From Flavobacteriales bacterium UBA7666 (GTDB lineage: Bacteria > Bacteroidota > Bacteroidia > Flavobacteriales_D > Crocinitomicaceae), in the NCBI GenBank assembly GCA_002483265.1, contig DLHO01000027.1, positions 62,001-126,000 of the forward strand: a stretch of DNA of 64,000 nucleotides, given 5' to 3'. Position 1 is the first letter of the stretch, and every line of letters starts with the position of its first letter. Below are positions 16,402 to 25,849 of the stretch, piece after piece. The notes under the pieces are model-generated. The model saw only the letters and a program-made list of their open reading frames with translations, searched no databases and was not told where the DNA came from. The position numbers and the translations under genes were made by a program.

Positions 16402-17505
16402 TCAGCTAATAAGTTGAAAGCGCCTTCCCGGAAGAGAGCGAACTAAACCCTTGAATTCCAAACTCAACAAGTCGCTGGAGACCTCGCTAACAGTAAGTGA
16501 AGACAGATAACCGATTGTATCCAAAGTGAGTTCTGGCTTGGTTTTCAGAACGGAAATAATTTTTTCCTCTCTTAGATTGAGATCCACAAACAATGCGCGT
16601 TGTTGTCCGGAATTTTGTTCTTTTGTCTGCCAATTCATTCCCTGAATCAGATCTGCAGCATTGCGAATCAAATTAGCCTGATTTTTTTGAATCAAGCTCA
16701 AGCACCCTTTTGAAAAGGGTCTGGAAATATCACCCGGATAAGCAAAAACATCCCGATTATAATCTGTTGCCAAAGCAGCAGTAATTAGTGAACCACCCTT
16801 TTCACCACTTTCAATAACAATGGTTGCATCAGTCAAACCGGCTACGATCCTATTTCTCATCGGGAAATGAGGAGGCTCAGCTTTTTGTGAAGGAACGAAT
16901 TCGCTGATAATTCCCCCGGTCTCGAGCATCCGTTCTGCAATCTTGCGGTGTTCGCTTGGATACATTTTTGCCAGTCCATGACCCAAAACACCCCAGGTTG
17001 GAAGGTTTCTTTTCAACGCTTCTAAATGCGCATGAATGTCTATTCCGTAAGCCATTCCACTAACAATAGTTACGTTGTGTAACGCTAATCCCTCAATTAA
17101 TTCATGGGTGAGTGCTTTTCCATATTCCGTTGCATGTCGTGTTCCAACAATTGAAACCAATTTGGGAGGATTCCAATCGATATTCCCCTTCGTATAAAGT
17201 AATAGAGGCGCATCGCTACATTGTTTTAATCTTCGCGGATAATCCTTTTCGGTAAAAAAAACGGTTTTTCCTCCAATACGATCCAGTTCCTGAAGAACTT
17301 TATCGGCTTCCGTTAAGGCATTCAGTCTCAATTTCAAGGAAACAAAATCAGCGGGAATCCCGGGAATTTTTGCCAGATTCAAACGCTTTTCCGTAAAGAA
17401 TGCTTCCAGATCATTGAAATGAGAAACGATCACCCGTGCTCTTCGACTTCCGATACCACTTAAAAAGGTAAGTGCAATTTGATGATGAATAGTTGTAAAA
17501 TTCAA
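16402..17505 (-). CDS. dprA: DNA-processing protein DprA
   Basis: DprA loads RecA onto incoming single-stranded DNA during natural transformation. The 367-residue protein has an N-terminal HhH/SAM-like part (LTFLSGIGSRRARVIVSHF), the Rossmann core (VSIVGTRHATEYGK, IVSGMAYGIDIHAHLEAL, GGIISEF, VIESGEKGGSLITAALA) and a C-terminal winged helix (LTLDTIGYLSSLTVSEVSSDL). It starts at a TTG; no ATG is near. It is divergent from the TonB receptor gene with 44 bp between start codons. Confidence 0.93.
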   Translation of the reverse strand: MNFTTIHHQIALTFLSGIGSRRARVIVSHFNDLEAFFTEKRLNLAKIPGIPADFVSLKLRLNALTEADKVLQELDRIGGKTVFFTEKDYPRRLKQCSDAPLLLYTKGNIDWNPPKLVSIVGTRHATEYGKALTHELIEGLALHNVTIVSGMAYGIDIHAHLEALKRNLPTWGVLGHGLAKMYPSEHRKIAERMLETGGIISEFVPSQKAEPPHFPMRNRIVAGLTDATIVIESGEKGGSLITAALATDYNRDVFAYPGDISRPFSKGCLSLIQKNQANLIRNAADLIQGMNWQTKEQNSGQQRALFVDLNLREEKIISVLKTKPELTLDTIGYLSSLTVSEVSSDLLSLEFKGLVRSLPGRRFQLIS

Positions 17506-17520
17506 TTTTTTGGTACTTTG
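17493..17520 (+). promoter_or_regulatory. Promoter candidate for the TonB-dependent receptor
   Basis: TTG (17493-17495) is followed after 18 bp by TACTTTG (17514-17520), one base short of the TAnnTTTG -7 consensus. The element overlaps the first codons of dprA on the other strand. The receptor's ATG is 29 bp downstream. Confidence 0.4.
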
Positions 17521-17549
17521 GTCTCTTGAATATAAGAAAAAACAGCTTT

Positions 17550-19889
17550 ATGAAGCAAGTACTACTCCTACTTTTTTTGGTCCCAATTACACTTTTTTCT
17601 CAAGAGATTGTCGGGACTGTTTTAAATGTGGAAACAAGCGAACCCATTCCTTTCGCACAATTAAAAATAATAGGAGGAGGTAGTGCATTAACAGATGAAA
17701 ACGGGCAGTTCTCATTTAAGATTAATTCATTTCCAGCAACTTGTATTATTTCAGCAACTGATTATAATTCAGACACCCTGCAAATTACTTCCAACCGAAT
17801 TGAAGTCATTCGATTAAAACCTTTGATTCAGGACATCGGGCCAGTTGTTGTGGCAGCATCACGCAGAAGGCAATCCGTTCAGGAATTGACCATTTCATTG
17901 GACATCATTAAACCGGAATTAATTACAAATAAAGGAATAACAGATCTGGAACAAGCTGTTGATCAGGTTCCGGGAGCGTATGCAATGGACGGACAAGTGA
18001 GTATTCGTGGAGGAAGTGGTTTTACCTATGGTGCAGGAAGCCGTGTATTGGTTTTGTGGAATGAAATCCCGCTTCTTTCGGCAGATGTAGGGGATGCGAA
18101 ATGGAATTCGATTCCAATTGAAAATGTACAGCAGATTGAAGTGATCAAAGGTGCATCTTCCGTATTGTATGGTTCCGGAGCACTGAATGGAATGATTTCC
18201 CTGATCGAACGTGAACCAACGGAAAAAGCAAGTTTGAATGTCCAGGTGCAGGGAGGAATTTATGATAATCCGAAACGAGCAAGCTTAAAATGGTGGAGCA
18301 AGAACCCCACTTTTTATCAGGGTGATCTGACTTTTTCAAAACAATTCGGGCGTTTTGGATTGACACTGGGCGCTTACGGATACACCAATGACGGTTACCG
18401 TCAGGGAGAAACAGAAGACCGTGGCCGATTCAATGGAACAATCAGCTACAGACCAAAGAAGATCAAAAATTTCAAAGCTTCGTTGGGCTGGAATGCACAA
18501 TTACAGAAAGCTGGAAATTTCATTATCTGGCAAAGCGACACATTCGCTTACCAACCTTTTGGCGGAGCAGATACCAGTTTACCGGGTTCAAGTTTGACTT
18601 ACAACCGTGGAGTGCGTTTATCTGTTGATCCAACCATCAAATATGTGGACAAATTTGGAAACAAACATCAGCTGAGAGGAAGACTTTACTTCATTGACAA
18701 TAAGAATTACACCAACCTTTCTCAAAGTTCCAAATCAGAAGTTTGGTATGGAGATTACCAATTTCAGCGCGGTTGGAATAACAATTCATGGGTATTGACA
18801 ACCGGAGTTACGGCCATTGCAAATGAAGTAAGATCCTATTTATTTGGTGATCACAATTCATTGAACGGGGCTTTGTATTTGCAGGGAGAAAAAAACTGGA
18901 AGAAAGTAAACATCGTTGCCGGAATTCGGGGAGAGTATTTTCAACAAGATGGAAAACAAGGAGATTCATACTATTATTTAGGAAAGGATTCCACGAACAG
19001 AATTCCTATCCGACCAATTATCAGAGCCGGAATCCACTATGCGGTATTGAAACACACCCATTTGCGCGCTTCTTTCGGACAAGGAGTTCGCTACCCGAGT
19101 GTTGCTGAAAGATACACAACTACTTCTGTTGGGGGCTTACTTGTTTTTGCGAACCCTGCTCTGAAACCAGAAACAGGTTGGGCTGCAGAAATCGGTGTAA
19201 AACAAGGAGTGAAGATCGGAAAATGGAAAGGATTTGTAGATGTTTCCGGGTTTATCAATCACTACGACAATATGATGGAGTTTACTTTCGGATTTTATAA
19301 ACCGGATTCTATTCCCATCAATTATTTCAATCAAAATGCTCCGGGCTACTTCAAAAAATGGCTTGGATTCAGAGCTCAAAATGCAGAGTCTGCTGAAATT
19401 ACAGGAGCAGAGATTTCCATATCCGGAGAGGGTGAAATCGGTCCGATATCTGTCTTGGCGCTGCTTGGTTATACGTATATGAACCCTATTTCAAAAAACA
19501 GAGATTCACTTTATCGCTCCACGTTTTCAGATACTTCCTCAAACATATTGAAATACCGGTTCAATCATTTGGCAAAAGCAGACATCCAGCTGGAATACAT
19601 GGGAATCAGTATTGGTGGATCAATGCGGATGAATAGTCATATGAAGAATATTGATGCTGTTTTTGAAAATGGTGTTGCAGGCCAGCAAATTCTTCCGGGA
19701 TTAAAAAATTACCGGGAAGAGCACCATGGAGTGAGTTTGGTGTTTGATGCCCGGATTGGTTATACCTACAAGGAAAAGTACAAGATTGCATTCATCGTGA
19801 ATAATATTGCGAATACGGAATACATGACGAGACCGGGAGATGTTCAGGCACCGAGAAATTTCATACTGCAGTTGAGTTATAAGATGTGA
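17550..19889 (+). CDS. TonB-dependent receptor with carboxypeptidase-like domain
   Basis: A 779-residue outer-membrane transporter. It has a signal peptide (MKQVLLLLFLVPITLFSQ), a CarboxypepD_reg-like beta domain at about 20-95 (EIVGTVLNVETSEPIPFAQL), and a plug domain with GITDLEQAVDQVPGAYAMDG, VSIRGGSGFTYG and IEVIKGASSVLYGSGALNG. About 22 barrel strands run to the C-terminus (NFILQLSYKM). The substrate is unknown; family members carry siderophores, cobalamin, peptides or glycans. No SusD partner is adjacent. The ATG at 17550 is preferred over TTG 17526 because it starts the signal sequence. Confidence 0.92.
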   Translation: MKQVLLLLFLVPITLFSQEIVGTVLNVETSEPIPFAQLKIIGGGSALTDENGQFSFKINSFPATCIISATDYNSDTLQITSNRIEVIRLKPLIQDIGPVVVAASRRRQSVQELTISLDIIKPELITNKGITDLEQAVDQVPGAYAMDGQVSIRGGSGFTYGAGSRVLVLWNEIPLLSADVGDAKWNSIPIENVQQIEVIKGASSVLYGSGALNGMISLIEREPTEKASLNVQVQGGIYDNPKRASLKWWSKNPTFYQGDLTFSKQFGRFGLTLGAYGYTNDGYRQGETEDRGRFNGTISYRPKKIKNFKASLGWNAQLQKAGNFIIWQSDTFAYQPFGGADTSLPGSSLTYNRGVRLSVDPTIKYVDKFGNKHQLRGRLYFIDNKNYTNLSQSSKSEVWYGDYQFQRGWNNNSWVLTTGVTAIANEVRSYLFGDHNSLNGALYLQGEKNWKKVNIVAGIRGEYFQQDGKQGDSYYYLGKDSTNRIPIRPIIRAGIHYAVLKHTHLRASFGQGVRYPSVAERYTTTSVGGLLVFANPALKPETGWAAEIGVKQGVKIGKWKGFVDVSGFINHYDNMMEFTFGFYKPDSIPINYFNQNAPGYFKKWLGFRAQNAESAEITGAEISISGEGEIGPISVLALLGYTYMNPISKNRDSLYRSTFSDTSSNILKYRFNHLAKADIQLEYMGISIGGSMRMNSHMKNIDAVFENGVAGQQILPGLKNYREEHHGVSLVFDARIGYTYKEKYKIAFIVNNIANTEYMTRPGDVQAPRNFILQLSYKM

Positions 19890-19976
19890 TAAAAACGTAC
19901 GCTTAAAAATTAGGTACGGAAAACTGCAACTATCTTTTAATGAGCAATTTATTTCTTTGTTTCTAAAATCAGAGAA

Positions 19977-20660
19977 ATGAAATACCTATTGTTACTTCTA
20001 ATCTGTGGAGGAATAGTTTGTTCCTGCACCATTACAAAACGCCATTTCGGAAACGGATATCACGTAGAATGGAAACGGAAGATCAGAACGGCACCTGATT
20101 CGTCCAAAAGTTCGAACTTGGAGTCACCACATACTGCACTGAAAAGCACCGATGATACAGATTCTTTAATCATAGACCAAACTGAAAGCGCAGAAGAAGT
20201 TGTCGCTGTTCCTGTTGTGATTGAATCGAAAGCAGTGATCGAAGATCAAAATCTGGAAGAACCATCCTTTCAATCCGAAGTGGAAATTCAGAAAAGTCAG
20301 GAGATTATAACAGGTCAATCTGAAGTATCGAAAGAAACCGATGCTGAGGCAGAAGAAGCTCCGAAACGAAGAATGCATCCACTTATGTGGGGAATCTGGG
20401 GCATGTGGAGCATTGCGATTGCCTGTATGTTCTTCGTAACCTTTTATGCAGAAGCATTGATTGGAGTTGGATTAGGGTTTTTCATAGCGATGATCTTTGC
20501 TTGTATTGTCCTCCATGCTTTGCGGAAGCACCGGGAAAAATACCGCTTTAAAGGATTGATGTACGGTTTTGCAATACCGGCTATTGTTTTTGGTGCAATT
20601 ACAATTTTGGGTTTGATAATTTTTCTTTTAGGTGGGGTTCCCCTCGGTCCGGGAGCGTAA
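19977..20660 (+). CDS. Lipoprotein/membrane protein with C-terminal hydrophobic domain
   Basis: A 227-residue protein with a lipobox (GGIVCSC near residue 17), then a TKRHFGNGYHVEWKRK segment that recurs in proteins of this phylum. A long acidic, low-complexity linker (about 35-130) is followed by three hydrophobic segments (SIAIACMFFVTFY, LIGVGLGFFIAMIFACIV, FAIPAIVFGAITILGLIIF). The membrane part resembles small DUF4190-like regions, though this is not certain. No enzymatic motif is seen. It abuts the convergent uvrC gene by 1 bp with no visible terminator. Confidence 0.7.
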   Translation: MKYLLLLLICGGIVCSCTITKRHFGNGYHVEWKRKIRTAPDSSKSSNLESPHTALKSTDDTDSLIIDQTESAEEVVAVPVVIESKAVIEDQNLEEPSFQSEVEIQKSQEIITGQSEVSKETDAEAEEAPKRRMHPLMWGIWGMWSIAIACMFFVTFYAEALIGVGLGFFIAMIFACIVLHALRKHREKYRFKGLMYGFAIPAIVFGAITILGLIIFLLGGVPLGPGA

Positions 20661-20661
20661 G

Positions 20662-22452
20662 TTATAAATCTTGTTTGAAAAACTGCATGATCACTTTTGC
20701 CTTCGCTTTTCCAACAATAGAAGCCAAACTTTCTTCATTTTGTTCTTTTACTCGCTTTACAGATTTGAAAGCTCTGATCAGGTCCTGAACGGTTTTTTCA
20801 CCGATTCCCGGAATGGTTTCCAATTCGTTATTCAAAGCACTTTTGCTTCGGCGGTTTCGGTGATGGGTAATTCCGAAACGGTGTGCCTCATTTCTCAAAT
20901 GCTGAATGACTTTTAAGGTTTCAGAACGCTTGTCTAAATAAAGTGGTAAACTATCGCCCGGATAAAACAATTCTTCCAAACGTTTCGCAATTCCGATGAT
21001 GGCAATTTTCCCGCGCAGATCCAGTTTTTCCAATGCTTCCAAAGCAGCACCCAATTGTCCTTTTCCACCATCAATGATGATCAATTGCGGCAAAGACTGT
21101 TCTTCTTCCAATAATCTGCGGTAGCGTCTGTAAACAGCTTCACGCATGGTTGCAAAATCATCCGGACCTTCAACAGTTTGTACATTGAAATGCCTGTAAT
21201 CTTTTTTGCTGGGTTTTGCATCCTTGAAAACAACACAGGCAGAAACCGGATTTGTTCCCTGAATATTGGAGTTATCGAAACATTCAATGTGAACAGGAAG
21301 TTCCTTTAAACGCAAATCGGTTTTCATGGTTTCCAAAATGCGATTGGTATGTTTTTCCGGATCCTTGATCTTTTCCTGTTTGATTTTCTCCATGCGGTAA
21401 GACTTGGCATTTCGAAGCGATAACTCAATCAATGCTTTTTTATCTCCACGTTGTGGCGCGAAAAACCGGACACCTTCCATTTCCCAATCCACGTCTGTTT
21501 CAACCAGGATTTCTTTCGCTTCACTTTGAAAGCGTTCACGCAATTCAGGAAGTACAAAAGTGATGATATCCGCTTGGGTTTCGTCCAGCTTTCGTTTTAC
21601 TTCAACAGTAATTCCATGAATGATTGCCCCGTGATTGATGACCAGGTAATTCACGAACACCAAATCGTTGTCTTCTACCATGGAAACCACATCCACCTGA
21701 TGAATTGTTGGAGAAACTACTGTTGATTTGGCTTTGTATTTTTCAAGGATTTCAATGCGGGTTTTGATATCATGAGCTTCCTCGAAACGGAAATCGACTG
21801 ATGCCTGAAGCATTAATTGCTTCAGGTTCTGAATTACGCTGTAAATATTCCCTTTCAAAATTCCCTCGATCTGTTCGATCATTCCATTATATTCTTCGGC
21901 CTTTTGCTTTCCTTCACACGGACCTTTACATTTCCCGATATGGTATTCCAAACAAACCTTATAGGAACTCTTTTCAATTTTATTTGCTGCCAGATCAAGC
22001 GCGCAAGTTCGCAGAGGAAATAAATCCCGGATCAAATCGAGCAAAGTATGCATGACTCTTCCACTTGCATATGGACCATAATAACGGGAACCGTCTTTCA
22101 CGAGTATGCGTGTAGAAAAAACGCGCGGAAAAGGTTCCTTTTTGACACAGATCCAAGGATATGTTTTGTCGTCCTTTAACTGGATGTTGTATTTCGGAAG
22201 GTATTTCTTGATGAGGTTGTTTTCCAACAAAAGCGCATCCATTTCTGTTTCAACAACAATGTATTGAATGTCGGCAATCTTCTTTACAAGAATGTAGGTT
22301 TTTGCGTGTTCGTGATTCTTTTTGAAGTAGGAAGAAACTCGTTTCTTGAGATTTTTGGCCTTCCCAACATACAAAATAGTCCCGTTTTTATCGAAATATT
22401 GGTACACTCCCGGTTTATCTGGTAGCGTTTTCAATTTTAATCCAATATCCAT
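20662..22452 (-). CDS. uvrC: UvrABC excinuclease subunit C
   Basis: UvrC makes the dual incisions in nucleotide excision repair. The 596-residue protein has the GIY-YIG nuclease domain (PDKPGVYQYFDKNGTILYVG) at the start, a cysteine cluster (CLEYHIGKCKGPCEG), a UVR motif (DFRFEEAHDIKTRIEIL) at about 205, the RNase H-like nuclease (IECFDNSNIQGTNPVSACVV; LIIIDGGKGQLGAALEAL) and a C-terminal helix-hairpin-helix (ETIPGIGEKTVQDLIRAF). The ATG at 22452 is chosen over GTG 22467 because a GGAGGA stretch lies 6 bp before it. Confidence 0.96.
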   Translation of the reverse strand: MDIGLKLKTLPDKPGVYQYFDKNGTILYVGKAKNLKKRVSSYFKKNHEHAKTYILVKKIADIQYIVVETEMDALLLENNLIKKYLPKYNIQLKDDKTYPWICVKKEPFPRVFSTRILVKDGSRYYGPYASGRVMHTLLDLIRDLFPLRTCALDLAANKIEKSSYKVCLEYHIGKCKGPCEGKQKAEEYNGMIEQIEGILKGNIYSVIQNLKQLMLQASVDFRFEEAHDIKTRIEILEKYKAKSTVVSPTIHQVDVVSMVEDNDLVFVNYLVINHGAIIHGITVEVKRKLDETQADIITFVLPELRERFQSEAKEILVETDVDWEMEGVRFFAPQRGDKKALIELSLRNAKSYRMEKIKQEKIKDPEKHTNRILETMKTDLRLKELPVHIECFDNSNIQGTNPVSACVVFKDAKPSKKDYRHFNVQTVEGPDDFATMREAVYRRYRRLLEEEQSLPQLIIIDGGKGQLGAALEALEKLDLRGKIAIIGIAKRLEELFYPGDSLPLYLDKRSETLKVIQHLRNEAHRFGITHHRNRRSKSALNNELETIPGIGEKTVQDLIRAFKSVKRVKEQNEESLASIVGKAKAKVIMQFFKQDL

Positions 22453-22555
22453 TTTTTTATCCTCCACTATGTAAAGTTAAACAAGAAGTATTAAAATAGG
22501 GAAATAGTTGTAGGTATAAATAAAGTCTTTAAGACTAAAGTTTTGGGAATTAATC

Positions 22556-22563
22556 TATTTTTG
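22556..22563 (+). promoter_or_regulatory. TAnnTTTG -7 element upstream of M48 gene
   Basis: TATTTTTG matches the Bacteroidota -7 consensus exactly and lies 16 bp before the ATG at 22580. No TTG at the usual -33 distance was found. Confidence 0.5.
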
Positions 22564-22579
22564 CATAAATGTCAATGAG

Positions 22580-23383
22580 ATGAAAAGAGTTATTGTTTTT
22601 TCTTTATTATTAATCGGTGGAGCAAGTTCTTTGGTGAATTGTAACGGTTCCAAAAAGTTAGGATCAGGAATTAATCTTTTTCCAGTTGAACAAGACCGTC
22701 AGTTGGGGGCTCAGGTTGCTGGCGAAATTGATGGAAATCCGAAGGAATATCCGTTGTTAGATTCGGCTTCAAACAAAGAAGTTTATCAATACTTGTATAA
22801 AATCCGAAACACCATTTTGAATTCGGGACAAGTGCAACACAAGAGTGATTTTGCCTGGAGATTGCGAATTATTCACGATGACAGTACATTGAATGCATTT
22901 TGTACGCCTGGTGGATACATTTATGTTTACACCGGAATCTTAAAGTATTTAGACAACGAAGCTCAGTTGGCTGGAGTATTGGGTCACGAAATTGCTCATG
23001 CAGACTTCCGTCATTCCACTCGTCAAATGACTCAGATGTATGGAGTTCAAACACTGCTTTCAATTGTAGCAGGAAACTACCAGCAATTGTCTCAGATAAC
23101 AGCAGGTCTGGTTGGTTTGAAATTTTCCCGCAGTCATGAATCTGAGGCAGATAAAGGATCTGTAAATTATCTTTGCCCTACGGTTTATCAGGCAGACGGC
23201 GGTGCCGGATTCTTTGAAAAGATTAACGCTGCAGGAGGTTCACGCACACCGGAATTCTTAAGTACACATCCAAATCCTGAGAATCGCATAGAAGCGTTCA
23301 GGAATTATAAAATTGAAATGGCCTGTCAGGGAGTAAATGATTTTACTACCGAGTATAAAAAGATCATGGCCAAATTACCTTAA
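22580..23383 (+). CDS. M48-family metalloprotease (lipoprotein)
   Basis: A 267-residue periplasmic zinc protease of the M48 type (BepA/LoiP/Oma1-like). It has a signal sequence with a cysteine at the lipobox position (LVNCNGSKK). The zinc motif is GHEIAHADFRHS at about residues 134-145, with the third ligand in SRSHESEADKGS (about 185-196). TPEFLSTHPNPENRI is the usual C-terminal block of the family. Bacterial relatives help quality control of outer-membrane proteins; that role here is inference. The cyclase-family gene follows after 8 bp and is probably co-transcribed. Confidence 0.9.
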   Translation: MKRVIVFSLLLIGGASSLVNCNGSKKLGSGINLFPVEQDRQLGAQVAGEIDGNPKEYPLLDSASNKEVYQYLYKIRNTILNSGQVQHKSDFAWRLRIIHDDSTLNAFCTPGGYIYVYTGILKYLDNEAQLAGVLGHEIAHADFRHSTRQMTQMYGVQTLLSIVAGNYQQLSQITAGLVGLKFSRSHESEADKGSVNYLCPTVYQADGGAGFFEKINAAGGSRTPEFLSTHPNPENRIEAFRNYKIEMACQGVNDFTTEYKKIMAKLP

Positions 23384-23391
23384 ACACATTT

Positions 23392-24159
23392 ATGCAATTA
23401 TTTCTCGGAGACGGAAGCTATATTTTAACAAACGAAGGAATTGATTGTTCTATTCCACTGGAAGGAACGGAACAAAATGTTCGCGCCTGGTATGTTTCAC
23501 CACCAGTTATTGAACCTGTTCGTGAAAACGGCTGGATAGGTGCTGTGGCTGAAGGAGGAAGCGTAAATTTTCGTTCCATTCACTTCAATCCACATGGTCA
23601 TGGAACTCATACAGAATGTTTGGGTCATATTACTTCCGAAGTTCATTCAGTAAACGGAATAGTTGACAAATTGCTCTATACTGCTATACTAATTACGGTT
23701 GTACCTGAAATTCGCTTACAAGCTGATGGATCTGTTGACCGCGTAGTTACAGCTTCGACCATTTCTTCTCAATTGGAAGGATTGCAGTCTGAATCCTTGC
23801 TTATTCGCACACTTCCGAATGAAGAAGGAAAAATGCACTTGAATTATTCGGATAGTAATCCGGCGTATTGTGATGTAGATATTTTACCGATTCTGGACGA
23901 ATTGGGCGTCAATCATTTGTTGATTGACACACCCTCAGTTGATCGTGAAAAAGATGATGGCAAATTAGCTTTTCACCATGGTTTTTGGGGTGTTCCAAAG
24001 AACGAACGATTTGATAGAACGATCACGGAAATGATCTTTATTCCGGACACTATTTTGGATGGAGAGTACATGTTGAACCTTCAAACGGCGCCGTTTGTAA
24101 ATGATGCAACACCGAGTAGGCCGGTTTTGTTTCCGCTTCATCGAAACGCGGAGGATTAA
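23392..24159 (+). CDS. Cyclase-family metal-dependent hydrolase
   Basis: A 255-residue protein of the cyclase/kynurenine-formamidase superfamily, which uses a divalent metal held by an H-x-G-T-H-x-(D/E) motif. Here that is seen as NPHGHGTHTECLGHI near residue 70. Other family features are LLIDTPSVDREKDDGKLAFH (about 181) and NERFDRTITEMIF. It may hydrolyse an N-formyl or cyclic amide such as N-formylkynurenine, but no tryptophan-catabolism genes are adjacent, so the substrate is left open. The start ATG lies 8 bp after the M48 stop. Confidence 0.82.
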   Translation: MQLFLGDGSYILTNEGIDCSIPLEGTEQNVRAWYVSPPVIEPVRENGWIGAVAEGGSVNFRSIHFNPHGHGTHTECLGHITSEVHSVNGIVDKLLYTAILITVVPEIRLQADGSVDRVVTASTISSQLEGLQSESLLIRTLPNEEGKMHLNYSDSNPAYCDVDILPILDELGVNHLLIDTPSVDREKDDGKLAFHHGFWGVPKNERFDRTITEMIFIPDTILDGEYMLNLQTAPFVNDATPSRPVLFPLHRNAED

Positions 24160-24170
24160 AAAGATTATAT

Positions 24171-24203
24171 TTGCTTATAAATTAAAAATTGGCGCTATTT
24201 TTG
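24171..24203 (+). promoter_or_regulatory. Promoter of the 24233 lipoprotein gene
   Basis: TTG at 24171-24173 and a perfect TATTTTTG at 24196-24203 are separated by 22 bp, close to the Bacteroidota -33/-7 arrangement. The ATG is 29 bp downstream. A second perfect -7 match, TATATTTG (24166-24173), overlaps the TTG. Confidence 0.6.
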
Positions 24204-24232
24204 GTGTCTCGAAATTGACAAATTTTTAAAAC

Positions 24233-24763
24233 ATGAAACGATTTTTTGCTTTTGCAGTTTTAACTCTTCTTGTTGTAAGTTGTGCTCAAAAAATTCCTTA
24301 CACAGAACAAGTAAAACAGGATTTTGATTTATCACCGGAGAACATGACGAAGATTCAGTTTTATACTTCTTCGAACATCATTCTGGAGAAAAATCAATCT
24401 TCAGGTAATCAAGGAACAGGTAGTTCAGGAGAATTGGTAGTTAATTCCTCAAAAACTCAAAACCGTGTGATTATTCCTACAAACACAAGAGGGGTTTTCG
24501 AAAAAATAGGACCAAACAATGAAGTGATTGTTCGTTTTGAAGTTGGTTCAGGTCGTGTAATTAAGTTTGCAACACGTGCAACACAAACAAGTGGAAAATA
24601 CTACTTGGTTGCAGATTGGAAAAATAACGGAGGAACAATGGAATACGGAGGGGAAACCTACTCGATTTCTTCCGGTGGAAGTAGTGCGTTTCTACAAGTT
24701 CGCATCAAGAAACTTCAAAAAACAAAACGCAAAGACCGTGTTGTTAAAGGAATGAAAGTTTAA
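24233..24763 (+). CDS. Hypothetical lipoprotein, 176 residues
   Basis: It begins MKRFFAFAVLTLLVVSCAQK, a clear lipoprotein signal with cysteine at residue 17. The mature part is mostly beta-like, with a Gly/Ser/Asn-rich loop (SSGNQGTGSSG), and ends in a basic tail (KKLQKTKRKDRVVKGMKV). I do not recognise the family. It has its own promoter and a strong terminator, so it is a single-gene unit. It is probably anchored to the inner face of the outer membrane or exposed at the surface. Confidence 0.75.
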   Translation: MKRFFAFAVLTLLVVSCAQKIPYTEQVKQDFDLSPENMTKIQFYTSSNIILEKNQSSGNQGTGSSGELVVNSSKTQNRVIIPTNTRGVFEKIGPNNEVIVRFEVGSGRVIKFATRATQTSGKYYLVADWKNNGGTMEYGGETYSISSGGSSAFLQVRIKKLQKTKRKDRVVKGMKV

Positions 24764-24789
24764 CATCAACAGAATAGATAAGAATTTGG

Positions 24790-24823
24790 AAACGGGAACA
24801 CAAATTGTGTTCCCGTTTCTTTT
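24790..24823 (+). terminator. Intrinsic terminator
   Basis: A 13-bp perfect stem (left arm AAACGGGAACACA at 24790-24802, right arm TGTGTTCCCGTTT at 24806-24818) is followed by CTTTTT. It ends the lipoprotein transcript. It lies immediately before the hemJ promoter, which shows that hemJ cannot start at the in-frame TTG 24786 inside this hairpin. Confidence 0.92.
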
Positions 24824-24831
24824 TAACTTTG
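24824..24831 (+). promoter_or_regulatory. TAnnTTTG -7 element of hemJ
   Basis: TAACTTTG matches the -7 consensus and ends only 5 bp before the ATG at 24837, so the mRNA is probably leaderless or nearly so. A TTG at 24805 lies 16 bp upstream, inside the terminator hairpin. Confidence 0.6.
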
Positions 24832-24836
24832 TACCG

Positions 24837-25385
24837 ATGAATTTTTTAACTGAGAATTACGCTGTTTGGAAAGCGCTGCATATCGTTTTTGTAGTGAGCT
24901 GGTTTGCCGGATTGTTTTATATGGTCAGATTATTTATCTATCATACAGAATCCAATTCGAGACCGGAAGATGAAAAACGCGTTTTGCAGGAACAATTCAA
25001 CCTAATGCAAAATCGATTGTGGTATATTATTACTACACCGGCTATGATTCTTACCGTTGTTTTTGGAACCTTGATGCTCATTGCAAATTCAGGATTATTG
25101 AAAATGCCCTGGATGCATATCAAACTGACTTTCGTAGCCATTCTTTTAGTCTACCATTTTATTTGTCAGGGAATCATGAACCGATTGAAGAATGGTTCGT
25201 CCAAATGGACTTCCGGCCATTTACGAATCTGGAATGAAGTGGCAACCTTGCTCTTGGTCGCTATTGTTTTTCTGGTGATCATGAAAACGAGTTTGGGATG
25301 GCTTGGCGGCGTAATCGGATTCTTTGGAGTTGGAATTGCATTGATGCTGGGAATCAAGCTATATAAGAAATTGCGGAAGAAATAA
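24837..25385 (+). CDS. hemJ: HemJ-type protoporphyrinogen IX oxidase
   Basis: HemJ oxidises protoporphyrinogen IX to protoporphyrin IX in heme synthesis, in the inner membrane. The 182-residue protein has the family's start, VWKALHIVFVVSWFAGLFYM, with the conserved histidine at residue 15. A basic/polar loop and then transmembrane helices follow (IITTPAMILTVVFGTLMLI; MHIKLTFVAILLVYHFICQG with another conserved H/K block; EVATLLLVAIVFLVIM). The start at 24837 is set by the promoter and terminator just before it. Confidence 0.85.
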   Translation: MNFLTENYAVWKALHIVFVVSWFAGLFYMVRLFIYHTESNSRPEDEKRVLQEQFNLMQNRLWYIITTPAMILTVVFGTLMLIANSGLLKMPWMHIKLTFVAILLVYHFICQGIMNRLKNGSSKWTSGHLRIWNEVATLLLVAIVFLVIMKTSLGWLGGVIGFFGVGIALMLGIKLYKKLRKK

Positions 25386-25420
25386 TCTCCTCTTTCATAG
25401 CTAGTTAAGTTATAAAACCA

Positions 25421-25738
25421 TTATTCTTTCATCAAAATATAAATTGTTTCAGTTGCAGAAGATCCACTGATGGATACAGTGGTAGAATTAACAAGGAGAT
25501 ATCCTTCCAAAATCCATTTGTCCAATTCCCGTTTTAAAACCACAAGTGCATTCTCATCCTTATTTTTATTTTCTAGTTTGTAAGTTGTATAATCCGGCTT
25601 AACTGTATTTATCACGTACCTGGAGGATTCACCAACATAAGCTTTTATTAATACTGTAGATTTCTCTTGGGAATATCCGCAAGACATTCCCAAAAACAAC
25701 ATGGTCATCACGAATGTGATCATCTTCAAATTTTTCAT
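25421..25738 (-). CDS. Small exported hypothetical protein
   Basis: A 105-residue protein from the ATG at 25738; two further in-frame ATGs lie 6 and 10 codons upstream. It starts with MKNLKMITFVMTMLFLGMSC, a signal peptide that may carry a lipobox cysteine. The mature part is a short alpha/beta domain (TVLIKAYVGESSRYVINTV; NALVVLKRELDKWILEGYLL; SATETIYILMKE). It reads like the small DUF4177-type fold in which a helix is followed by strands, but this is not firm. It is convergent with hemJ and divergent from the crotonase gene. Confidence 0.55.
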   Translation of the reverse strand: MKNLKMITFVMTMLFLGMSCGYSQEKSTVLIKAYVGESSRYVINTVKPDYTTYKLENKNKDENALVVLKRELDKWILEGYLLVNSTTVSISGSSATETIYILMKE

Positions 25739-25849
25739 TTTGCTTCTTTTGATCATGAATATACCCAAAAACAGATGGAATATTGCGGAAATCCGTCAAA
25801 AGAGTGTAACTTTTGAAATAAGTAGATACCTTTACGAAAAGACTTGAAA